From Azotobacter paspali (GTDB lineage Bacteria; Pseudomonadota; Gammaproteobacteria; Pseudomonadales; Pseudomonadaceae): a stretch of DNA of 8,900 bases. The notes under the pieces are model-generated. The model did no database searches. It was not told the DNA's origin and saw only the letters and a list, made by a program, of their open reading frames with translations. Made by a program: the position numbers and the translations under genes. Positions within the stretch are counted from its first letter, which is position 1, and the number at the start of each line of letters is the position of its first letter. Below are positions 1 to 5,923 of the stretch, in pieces. The DNA lies in assembly GCF_042434745.1 (NCBI RefSeq), contig NZ_JBHLSS010000025.1. The stretch is one strand, 5' to 3'.

Positions 1-20
1 CGGCCCCGTCGAAGCAGGAA

Positions 21-63
21 GTTAGCAAAAAGCTACCTATGGGGAGCTTTGGATAGGTCTAAC
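21..63. repeat. Interlocking inverted repeats at left edge
   Basis: Three perfect inverted-repeat pairs are packed into 43 bases: GTTAG (21-25) with CTAAC (59-63), AAAGCT (29-34) with AGCTTT (45-50), and ACCTAT (35-40) with ATAGGT (53-58). The first and third pairs stack as one interrupted stem: the right arm is a continuous 11 bases (53-63), while the left arm is split by a 9-base bulge (26-34). The bulge contains AAAGCT and the 12-base loop (41-52) contains its complement, so the bulge and loop could also pair. The surrounding 60 bases are AT-richer than the genes, and recognisable porin coding sequence begins immediately to the right. It may be the end of a mobile element or a recombination scar. 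I could not identify the element. Confidence 0.55.
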
Positions 64-830
64 AGAACGGCTGACCCTGAACTTCGGCTATCTGGACGAG
101 GTCAACTACCGGAACTCCACCAATAACGAAGAAATGAGCCTGGTCAACGCCAACCGGCGCAACATCACCATCAAGCCGGGCGCCAAGAACGAGGCGAACT
201 TCTTCATGTATGGCGGCGCCACCTACCAGGTGACCAAGGCGCTGACCGCCACCTACTACTATGGCGAACCGGACGACCTGTACAAGCAGCACGCAGTCAA
301 CCTGGTACATGTGCTGCCGCTCGGCAAGAGCTCGCTGAAGACCGATCTGTGCTATGCGCGCTCCACGGACGACGGCGAGGCCCATGTCGACAACCACGCC
401 TTCGGCCTGTTGACCACCTATGCCATGGGGGCGCACAAGTTCGGCCTGGGTCTGCAGAAAATGCAGGGCGACACCGGCTTCGCGCAGATCAACGGTACCG
501 ACCCCTTCCTGGTCAACTACATCCAGGTCAACGATTTCGGCAACGCCGACGAGCGCTCCTGGCAACTGCGCTACGACTACGATTTCGCGGCGCTCGGCAT
601 CCCGGTGCCTGACCTTCATGACCCGCCACGTGTCCGGCGACCACGTCGACCGCAGTCCGGGGTCCGATGGTAAGAAATGGGAACGCGGCACGGACATCGC
701 CTATGTGTTCCAGAGCAATATGTTGAAGAACCTGAGTCTTAAGTGGCGTAACGCTACCATGCGCAGCAGCTTCGCCCGCGACGTCGACGAGAACCGCCTG
801 ATTGTCAACTACACCCTGCCGCTGCTGTAA
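62..830 (+). pseudogene. OprD-family outer-membrane porin remnant, 5'-truncated and frameshifted
   Basis: This is the C-terminal ~255 residues of an OprD-family (substrate-specific, 18-strand) porin, a family usually around 420 residues when mature. Diagnostic stretches are LDEVNYRNST near base 100, STDDGEAHVDNHAFGL near 360, FLVNYIQVNDFGNADERSWQ near 510, and the C-terminal strand ENRLIVNYTLPLL. The reading frame from base 65 breaks at 605-607. Removing the single base T606 restores the family motif AALGIPGLTFMTR and joins it to the frame that ends at the TAA at 828-830. An in-frame TAG at 23-25 and loss of porin similarity before about base 62 show that the signal peptide and N-terminal half are gone. 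A cysteine in DLCYARS, where Arg is usual, would result from one C-to-T change and fits decay. In P. aeruginosa PAO1 an OprD-family gene, oprE, also lies beside aguA, but this remnant does not look clearly like OprE, so no symbol is given. A sequencing error at T606 would remove the frameshift but not the truncation. Confidence 0.88.
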
Positions 831-864
831 TTTTGGGGCGCTCATGCTGCCGCCTCCTGGCGCT

Positions 865-882
865 CCCACCCGTCGGGGTGGG
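865..882 (+). terminator. Hairpin downstream of the porin remnant, possible terminator
   Basis: There is a perfect 7-bp stem CCCACCC (865-871) / GGGTGGG (876-882) with a 4-base loop GTCG, 34 bases after the porin stop codon. The position fits a transcription terminator for the former porin gene. No T-run follows the stem, so it is not a canonical intrinsic terminator and may instead be a REP-type palindrome. Confidence 0.35.
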
Positions 883-936
883 GTGGCCCGAAGCCATCTC
901 TCCTGCGTTGCGCTCGTCTTCCCGCGCCGTCAGGCG

Positions 937-965
937 TTGAAAAAGCCGTTGTCTCTAAATAGCTT
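937..965 (+). promoter_or_regulatory. Weak candidate sigma-70 promoter for the ArsR-family gene
   Basis: TTGAAA (937-942) and TAGCTT (960-965) are separated by 17 bases, which would give a transcript start near 972 and a leader of about 22 bases. The -35 is good (5 of 6) and the -10 is poor (3 of 6). The local drop in GC content supports a promoter somewhere in 935-970. I saw no clear operator palindrome. Confidence 0.25.
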
Positions 966-993
966 ATGCCCAGCGCAATCGAGCTTCTTGCCC

Positions 994-1317
994 ATGACCG
1001 AAACCACGTCCGCCATCGACATCCAGCGCCTACGCGAATCCGCCGGCCAGGCCGAGCAACTGCTCAAGGTGCTGGCCAACCCCGATCGCCTCATGTTGCT
1101 CTGCCAACTGTCCCATGGCGAACGCAATGTCGGTGAGCTGGAGGTCCTGCTGGGCATCCGCCAGCCGACCCTGTCCCAGCAACTGGGCGTGCTGCGCCGC
1201 GAAGGGCTGGTGGCGACCCGTCGCGACGGCAAGCAGATCCACTACCGGATCAGCAGCCCGCAAGCCCTGGCGGTGATCGAAACGCTCTACCAACTGTTTT
1301 GCGCCAACGGATGCTGA
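994..1317 (+). CDS. ArsR/SmtB-family transcriptional regulator, BigR/SqrR-like
   Basis: This encodes a 107-residue cytoplasmic winged-helix repressor of usual ArsR-family length. Helices leading into ANPDRLMLLCQL (residues 28-39) are followed by the recognition helix in RQPTLSQQLGVLRREGLV (56-73) and the wing RRDGKQIHYRI (76-86). The arsenic/antimony motif ELCVC is replaced by ELEVLL, so an alpha-3 metal site is absent. Cys37 (LLCQL) and Cys103 (LFCANGC) occupy the places of the two cysteines that sense persulfides or redox state in the SqrR/BigR/YgaV subgroup. A sulfur or redox sensor is therefore more likely than a metal sensor (inference). The start at 994 fits the family N-terminus; only a weak GAG at 981-983 could act as a ribosome-binding site. 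The open frame continues upstream to 802, but that extension does not look like an ArsR protein. No sulfur-metabolism target gene lies next to it. It ends 10 bases from the end of the converging aguA. Confidence 0.85.
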   Translation: MTETTSAIDIQRLRESAGQAEQLLKVLANPDRLMLLCQLSHGERNVGELEVLLGIRQPTLSQQLGVLRREGLVATRRDGKQIHYRISSPQALAVIETLYQLFCANGC

Positions 1318-1327
1318 GCGGGACCGT

Positions 1328-2446
1328 TCAGCGTCGCCGTGCGGCCGGCTGCTGCTGGGTGATGCAGTGGATGTTGCCACCGCCGAGGAGAATCTCGCGG
1401 CCGGGCAGCATCAACACTTCGCGCCCAGGGAACGACTGCCGGAGAAGAGCCTCGGCCTCGGCGTCGCGTGGATCGTCGAAGGCCGGCGCGACGATGCCGC
1501 CGTTGACGATCAGGAAATTCACGTAGGAAGCGGCCAGGCGGATCGACGGATCGCGCGGCTGGCTGCCGGCTACCGGATCGACGCCGGCGCATTCCTCCGT
1601 GCTGGCATGCAGCGGACCGGGGATCGGCATCCGCTGCACGCGCAGGAGCCGGCCGCGGGCGTCGCGAACCCGTTCGAGCACCTCCAGCGCCGCCCGGCAA
1701 CGCGGGTAGTTGGGGTCCTGCGGGTCGTCGGTCCAGGCCAGCAGCACCTCGCCGGGACGCACGAAGCAGCAGAAGTTGTCGACATGGCCGTCGGTTTCGT
1801 CGTTGTACAACCCCTGCGGCAGCCAGATCACCCGTTCGACGGCCAGGTGTCCGGCGAGCACGGCCTCGATCTCTTCGCGAGAAAGATGCGGGTTGCGGTT
1901 CGGGTTGAGCAGGCATTCCTCGGTGGTGAGCAGGGTGCCCTCGCCGTCGACGTGGATGGCGCCGCCTTCCAGCACGAAGCCCTCGGTGCGGTAGCGGGCA
2001 CAGCGCTCGATACCGAGGATCTTGCGCGCCACCTGGTCGTCGCGGTTCCAGGGCGCGTACAGGCCGCCGGCGAGGCCGCCCCAGGCGTTGAAGGTCCAGT
2101 CCACGCCACGCACCTCACCAGCGTCGTTGACCACGAAGGTCGGTCCGCTGTCACGTACCCATGCGTCGTCGCTGCTCAGTTCGATCACCCGAATGTCGGT
2201 GCCGGCGAGGCGGACGCAGGCGTTCTCGTACTGCGCCGCCGAGACGCCGACGCTCACCGGCTCGAAGCGGGCGATGGCGCGGGCCACCGCGGCGAAGGCG
2301 GCCTGTGCCGGCTTGCCGCCGAGCCGCCAGTTGTCCGGGCGTTCTGGCCAGAGCATCCAGGTCTGGGCGTGCGGCTCCCACTCGGCGGGCATGCGGAAGC
2401 CGTCGGCGCGCGGCGTGCCGCTCAGGGTTCGCATCGGTTCGGACAT
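1328..2446 (-). CDS. aguA: Agmatine deiminase (agmatine iminohydrolase)
   Basis: This cytoplasmic enzyme hydrolyses agmatine to N-carbamoylputrescine and ammonia, the first step of arginine-decarboxylase-route putrescine synthesis and of agmatine use. The 372-residue product belongs to the guanidino-group-modifying (peptidyl-arginine-deiminase-like) superfamily and is about the length of the P. aeruginosa enzyme. Visible signatures are MPAEWEPHAQTWMLWPERPD (19-38), DDAWVRDSGPTFV (93-105), GFVLEGGAIHVDGEG (156-170), NDETDGHVDNFCCFVRPGE (215-233) and GGGNIHCITQQQP (355-367). Cys361 is the expected nucleophile and His221 the expected catalytic histidine. The chosen start has GGAG nine bases upstream; the alternative Met5 has none. 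The aguB stop lies three bases before this start, so the two genes are almost certainly cotranscribed and translationally coupled. The 3' end faces the ArsR-family gene across 10 bases with no visible terminator. Confidence 0.97.
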   Translation of the reverse strand: MSEPMRTLSGTPRADGFRMPAEWEPHAQTWMLWPERPDNWRLGGKPAQAAFAAVARAIARFEPVSVGVSAAQYENACVRLAGTDIRVIELSSDDAWVRDSGPTFVVNDAGEVRGVDWTFNAWGGLAGGLYAPWNRDDQVARKILGIERCARYRTEGFVLEGGAIHVDGEGTLLTTEECLLNPNRNPHLSREEIEAVLAGHLAVERVIWLPQGLYNDETDGHVDNFCCFVRPGEVLLAWTDDPQDPNYPRCRAALEVLERVRDARGRLLRVQRMPIPGPLHASTEECAGVDPVAGSQPRDPSIRLAASYVNFLIVNGGIVAPAFDDPRDAEAEALLRQSFPGREVLMLPGREILLGGGNIHCITQQQPAARRR

Positions 2447-2449
2447 GCC

Positions 2450-3328
2450 TCAGGACTCCAGGCTGCCGTCGAGGGTCTTGAGCGCGCCGTACAGGTTGGG
2501 CCGGCGGTCGCGGAACACCCCCCAAGCGCTGCGCACGTGCTCAAGGCGGTCGAGATCGAAGCCGTGCACCAGCACGCCTTCCTCCGTCTCGTTCAGTTCC
2601 TCGACCTTGGCGCCGGACTGGTCGGCGATGAACGACGAGCCGTAGAAGTCGATGTGGTAGTCCTCCTGCACCTCGCGGCCGATGCGGTTACTGGCAATCA
2701 ACGGGGTCAGGTTGGCGCCGGCGTGGCCCTGCTGCACGCGCTGCCAGTGGTCGCGGGAGAGGATGCTCGGGTCGTGGGGCTCGCTGCCGATGGCGGTGGG
2801 GTAGAGCAGCAGCTCGGCGCCCTGCAGCGCCATGCTGCGCGCGCTTTCCGGGAACCACTGGTCCCAGCAGATGGCCACGCCGATCCGCCCGTAGCGGGTC
2901 TGCCAGACCTTGAAGCCGGTGTCGCCGGGATTGAAGTAGTACTTCTCGTGGTAGCCGGGACCGTCCGGGATATGGCTCTTGCGGTAGAGGCCGAGCATCT
3001 GCCCGTTTGCATCGAGGATGGCGATGCTGTTGAAGCGCGCCCGCCCGGCCCGCTCGTAGAAGCTGATTGGCAGCACCACCTGCAGTTCGGCGGCGATCTT
3101 CCGGAAATGGCGGATGGCCGGGTTTTCCTCGACCGTGGTGGCCAGTTGCAGGTAGTCCGGGTTCGGCTTCTGGCAGAAGTAGGGGGTCTCGAACAGTTCC
3201 TGGAGCAGGATGACCTGCGCGCCCCTGGCCGCGGCCTCGCGCACCAGCCGTTCGGCGTTGGCGATGTTGGCGGCGCGATCCCAGGAACAGGCCATCTGGG
3301 TGGCGGCGACGGTGACGATGCGGGACAT
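2450..3328 (-). CDS. aguB: N-carbamoylputrescine amidohydrolase
   Basis: This nitrilase/CN-hydrolase-superfamily enzyme cleaves N-carbamoylputrescine, the product of AguA, to putrescine, CO2 and ammonia. The product is 292 residues, the usual length. The Glu-Lys-Cys triad is visible as Glu44 in LLQELFETPYF, Lys117 in YRKSHIPDGPGY and Cys154 in GVAICWDQWFPE. The C-terminal part carries SNRIGRE and DFYGSSFIAD, typical of plant and bacterial carbamoylputrescine hydrolases. The frame is open well upstream (to 3874), but MSRIVTVAATQM at 3328 is the family N-terminus. GAGG sits five bases before this ATG, and the upstream extension is antisense-like shadow over spuI. It is the first gene of the aguBA pair, 161 bases downstream of spuI. 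In PAO1, as I recall it, aguR (a TetR-type repressor responsive to agmatine and carbamoylputrescine) sits just upstream of aguB; no such gene is present here. Confidence 0.97.
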   Translation of the reverse strand: MSRIVTVAATQMACSWDRAANIANAERLVREAAARGAQVILLQELFETPYFCQKPNPDYLQLATTVEENPAIRHFRKIAAELQVVLPISFYERAGRARFNSIAILDANGQMLGLYRKSHIPDGPGYHEKYYFNPGDTGFKVWQTRYGRIGVAICWDQWFPESARSMALQGAELLLYPTAIGSEPHDPSILSRDHWQRVQQGHAGANLTPLIASNRIGREVQEDYHIDFYGSSFIADQSGAKVEELNETEEGVLVHGFDLDRLEHVRSAWGVFRDRRPNLYGALKTLDGSLES

Positions 3329-3395
3329 GGCGACCTCGTGGCGGGATGCGGAAAGCTTCAAGCTGGCAGAGGATGATGCCGGGGTCAAATGACGT

Positions 3396-3412
3396 TGCGA
3401 AGTCGCTGCCAG
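3396..3412 (-). promoter_or_regulatory. Candidate sigma-54 (-24/-12) promoter for aguBA
   Basis: Read on the minus strand, CTGGCAGCGACTTCGCA has the -24/-12 arrangement: TGGCA, then GG and GC separated by exactly 10 bases, with TCGCA against the consensus TTGCA. A start about 12 bases downstream would leave a leader of roughly 57 bases to the aguB ATG. Sigma-54 control would suit an ammonia-releasing catabolic pair. GG-N10-GC is common by chance in GC-rich DNA, so this remains a candidate. Confidence 0.35.
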
Positions 3413-3489
3413 CGGCTGAAAGGTGGCGCGCGAAACCTGGGCGAAGCGCCGGGGGCGCGTTGCGACGCGGTCGTTTTCCGGCCGGCCGG

Positions 3490-4866
3490 TCAGACCGTGT
3501 GCAGATACCAGTTGTATTCCAGGTCCGAGATCGAGTATTCGAATTGCTCCAGCTCGCTCTCCTTGCAGGCGACGAATACGTCGATGTAGTCCGGACTGAT
3601 ATAGCGGGAGAGGATCTCGTCCTCGTCCAGCCGGCGCAGCGCGTCGCGCAGGTTGTTGGGCAGGCCGGGCTCGACCTGCTCGTAGGAGTTGCCCTCGATC
3701 GGCTCGCCCGGCTCGATCCGCCCGACCAGTCCGTGGTGCGCGCCGGCGAGCAGCGCGGCCATCGCCAGGTAGGGATTGGCATCGGCGCCGGCGACGCGGT
3801 GCTCGATGCGCACCGCATCCGCGCTGCCGGTCGGCACACGCAGGGCCACGGTACGGTTGTCCAGGCCCCAGCAAGGCGCGTTGGGTACGTAGAACTGGGC
3901 GCCGAAGCGGCGATAGGAATTGACGTTGGGACAGAGGAAGGCCATCGAGGCCGACATGGTTTCCAGCACGCCGCCGATCGTGTGGCGCAGGGTGGCGTTC
4001 TGCCGGGGATCGTCACCGGCGAAGATGTTTCTGCCGTCCTTGTCGAGGATCGAGATGTGCATGTGCAACCCGTTGCCGGCCTGGCCTGGGTAGGGCTTGG
4101 CCATGAAGGTGGAGTCCATCTCGTGGTCGTAGGCGATGTTCTTGATCAGCCGCTTGAGCAGCACGGCGTGGTCGCAGGCCTTGATCGGGTCGGCGACGTG
4201 GTGGAGGTTGACCTCGAACTGCGCCGGGGCGCTTTCTTTGACGATGGCGTCGGCCGGGATGCCCTGTTCCTTGGCGCCTTCGAGGATGTCCTGCAGGCAG
4301 TCGACGTATTCGTCGAGATCGTCGATCAGGTAGACCTGGCTCGACTGCGGGCGCTTGCCGGAGATCGGCGAGCGCGGCGGCTGCGGTCGGCCGTTCACGT
4401 TTTCCTGGTCGATTAGGTAGAACTCCAGCTCGAAGGCGGCGCAGACGGTCAGCTCTAGCTCCTCGAAGCGGGCCACCACCTGGCGCAGCACTTCCCGCGG
4501 GTCGGCGAAGAAAGGCGTGCCGTCGCGCTCGTGCATAGTCATCAAAAGCTGCGCGGTGGGGCGTTTCTGCCAGGGCTCCTTGCTCAGGGTGCCGGGGATC
4601 GGGTAGCAGATGCGGTCGGCGTCGCCGATGTCCAGGCCCAGGCCGCTGCTCTCGACGGTGGTGCCGTTGATATCCAGGGCAAACAGCGAGGCGGGCAGGT
4701 TGATGCCCTGTTCGTATACCTTGTGCAGACTGGTTCGTTCGATGCGTTTGCCGCGCACCACGCCGTTCATGTCGGCGATAAGCAGGTCGACGAACAACAC
4801 CTCGGGATGTTCCTTGAGGAACGCGTTCGCTTCGTTTAGCTGAACGGCACGCTCGGGTACCGACAT
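3490..4866 (-). CDS. spuI: Gamma-glutamylpolyamine synthetase, glutamine-synthetase-like
   Basis: This cytoplasmic ATP-dependent ligase is predicted to join glutamate to a polyamine amino group (PuuA/PauA type), the first step of the gamma-glutamylation route. It is 458 residues, and the match to P. aeruginosa SpuI as I remember it is close throughout. The beta-grasp N-terminal domain starts at FVDLLIADMNGVVRGKRI (25-42). The glutamine-synthetase catalytic domain has FELEFYLID (145-153) with metal-binding Glu146/Glu148, GNGLHMHIS (264-272) with His268/His270, DNRTVALRVP (336-345), and HRVAGADANPYL (356-367). These keep the fold but differ from true ammonia-assimilating GlnA, which also has an adenylylation loop absent here. 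The start has AAGG nine bases upstream. It is transcribed divergently from spuABC and is followed in the same direction by aguBA after 161 bases, which may or may not be a separate transcription unit. Confidence 0.96.
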   Translation of the reverse strand: MSVPERAVQLNEANAFLKEHPEVLFVDLLIADMNGVVRGKRIERTSLHKVYEQGINLPASLFALDINGTTVESSGLGLDIGDADRICYPIPGTLSKEPWQKRPTAQLLMTMHERDGTPFFADPREVLRQVVARFEELELTVCAAFELEFYLIDQENVNGRPQPPRSPISGKRPQSSQVYLIDDLDEYVDCLQDILEGAKEQGIPADAIVKESAPAQFEVNLHHVADPIKACDHAVLLKRLIKNIAYDHEMDSTFMAKPYPGQAGNGLHMHISILDKDGRNIFAGDDPRQNATLRHTIGGVLETMSASMAFLCPNVNSYRRFGAQFYVPNAPCWGLDNRTVALRVPTGSADAVRIEHRVAGADANPYLAMAALLAGAHHGLVGRIEPGEPIEGNSYEQVEPGLPNNLRDALRRLDEDEILSRYISPDYIDVFVACKESELEQFEYSISDLEYNWYLHTV

Positions 4867-4878
4867 GATGTAACACCT

Positions 4879-4900
4879 TGATTGTTTAAAATTTCAATCA
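4879..4900. repeat. Inverted repeat TGATTG-N10-CAATCA, candidate operator
   Basis: Six-base arms TGATTG (4879-4884) and CAATCA (4895-4900) flank a 10-base AT-only centre. The repeat lies 13 bases before the spuI start codon (complement strand) and overlaps the proposed spuI -10 and start site. That placement suits a repressor operator. PauR-type regulators control polyamine genes in Pseudomonas, but I cannot assign this site to one. Confidence 0.45.
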
Positions 4901-4924
4901 TTCATTGCATCAATGCTGAGTCAA
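4897..4924 (-). promoter_or_regulatory. Candidate sigma-70 promoter of spuI
   Basis: On the minus strand, TTGACT (4924-4919, 5 of 6 against TTGACA) and AATGAT (4902-4897, 4 of 6 against TATAAT) are 16 bases apart. They predict a start near 4890 and a leader of about 24 bases to the spuI ATG at 4866. A second TTGACA lies just upstream at 4947-4942 but has only a poor -10. The region is clearly AT-rich compared with the flanking genes. Confidence 0.4.
4903..4915. repeat. Palindrome CATTG-CAT-CAATG, candidate operator
   Basis: This is a perfect 5-base inverted repeat with a 3-base centre, located exactly in the spacer of the proposed spuI promoter. It shares the ATTG/CAAT half-site core with the neighbouring repeat at 4879-4900, so the two may be sites for the same dimeric regulator with different spacing. 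Confidence 0.45.
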
Positions 4925-4965
4925 TCCCAAAGCCAAGTCGCTGTCAAGGCTGGCTGCCGTCGGTT

Positions 4966-4981
4966 CGGAATGGGGCTTGCA
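4966..4981 (+). promoter_or_regulatory. Candidate sigma-54 (-24/-12) promoter toward spuABC
   Basis: CGGAATGGGGCTTGCA has GG (4967-4968) and GC (4979-4980) ten bases apart, with a perfect TTGCA at the -12 element and an imperfect -24. A start near 4992 would leave about 150 bases of leader before spuA. No convincing sigma-70 promoter was seen in 4990-5130; the A-rich tract at 5086-5092 lacks a good -35. It is a candidate only. Confidence 0.3.
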
Positions 4982-5141
4982 TGTCGATTTTCCGGCCCTT
5001 CCGGGAGGCTCTTCGAAGCGGCGGCGAAGCTGTATAGGGCTGGGCCGGTGCAGGATATACCGTTTCGCCTCGCAGTCTGTTGTCTAAAAAAATGAACAAG
5101 ACTAAGCTCGACTCCACTCTTCCGACAGTCAGGATGATGCC

Positions 5142-5894
5142 ATGCCTTGCCTGCCTTTGATCGGCGTGACCGCTTGCACCCGGCAGATCGGTTCGCACCC
5201 CTTCCATATCGCCGGCGACAAGTACCTGCGAGCGGTGGCGGAGGGCGCCGGGGGCCTGCCGCTGATCGTTCCCGCGCTGGGCGAGCTGATCGACCGGGAG
5301 GCCCTGCTGGAGCGGCTCGACGGCCTGCTCTGCACCGGCTCGCCGTCGAACGTCGAACCCCATCATTATCGAGGGGCCGCCAGCGCGTCGGGTACCCCTC
5401 ACGATCCGGCCCGCGACAGCACCACGCTGCCGCTGATCCGCGCCGCGGTTGCCGCCGGCGTGCCGTTGCTCGGCATCTGCCGGGGCTTCCAGGAAATGAA
5501 CGTGGCCTTCGGCGGCAGCCTGCACCAGAAGGTCCACGAGGCTGGCCCCTACGCCGACCACCGGGAGGTGGAGGATGAGGCGTTGGAAATCCAGTACGGG
5601 CCGCGCCATGCGCTGCACGTGCAGCCCGGCGGGCTGCTCGACGGAATGGGCCTGCCCCGGCGGATCGAGGTCAACTCGCTGCATGGCCAGGGCATCGAGC
5701 GCCTGGCTCCCGGCTTGCGCACGGAAGGGCTGGCCCCGGACGGGCTGATCGAGGCGTTTTCCGTCGAGGGCGCGAAGACCTTCGCCCTCGGCGTGCAGTG
5801 GCATCCGGAGTGGCAGTTCCATACCAATCCCTGTTCCCAAGTCCTGTTCCAGGCTTTCGGCGACGCTTGCCGGCGTCGGGCGGAGCGTCGTTAG
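5142..5894 (+). CDS. spuA: Gamma-glutamyl-GABA-type hydrolase, class I glutamine amidotransferase fold
   Basis: This cytoplasmic hydrolase (PuuD/PauD type) is predicted to release glutamate from gamma-glutamyl-GABA or a related glutamylated intermediate, completing the gamma-glutamylation route begun by SpuI/SpuB. The product is 250 residues, about the length of E. coli PuuD. Family motifs are IGVTAC (7-12), LLCTGSPSNVEPHHY (62-76), PLLGICRGFQEMNVAFGG (108-125), VNSLHGQGI (177-185) and LGVQWHPEW (216-224). The triad is Cys113, His221 and Glu223. The start at 5142 has AGGA seven bases upstream. Two ATGs just before it (5134, 5137) are in another frame. It is the first gene of the spuABC operon and is separated from the divergent spuI by 275 bases containing the candidate operators. 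Confidence 0.95.
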   Translation: MPCLPLIGVTACTRQIGSHPFHIAGDKYLRAVAEGAGGLPLIVPALGELIDREALLERLDGLLCTGSPSNVEPHHYRGAASASGTPHDPARDSTTLPLIRAAVAAGVPLLGICRGFQEMNVAFGGSLHQKVHEAGPYADHREVEDEALEIQYGPRHALHVQPGGLLDGMGLPRRIEVNSLHGQGIERLAPGLRTEGLAPDGLIEAFSVEGAKTFALGVQWHPEWQFHTNPCSQVLFQAFGDACRRRAERR

Positions 5895-5923
5895 CGAGCG
5901 AATGCAAGGTAAGGAGTGTCATC

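Noticed and set aside
21..63. Integron attC site, suggested by GTCTAAC (57-63) and GTTAG (21-25)
   Set aside because: An attC site should read RYYYAAC on the left and GTTRRRY on the right; here the order is reversed, the left copy matches only five bases, and porin coding sequence follows directly.
59..697. A 212-codon minus-strand frame opposite the porin remnant
   Set aside because: The plus strand carries clear OprD-family sequence; the antisense frame has no motif or ribosome-binding site.
802..993. A longer N-terminus for the ArsR-family protein starting at 802
   Set aside because: It overlaps the end of the porin, is rich in unrelated Pro/Arg/Cys, and would nearly double the regulator beyond the family length.
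1367..3376. A 669-codon open frame on the plus strand across aguA and aguB
   Set aside because: It lies exactly antisense to two well-recognised genes, has no ribosome-binding site and no recognisable domain. High GC at third codon positions suppresses stops in such mirror frames.
3346..4416. A 356-codon plus-strand frame antisense to spuI
   Set aside because: It is complementary to the catalytic part of spuI, with no start signal and no family resemblance.
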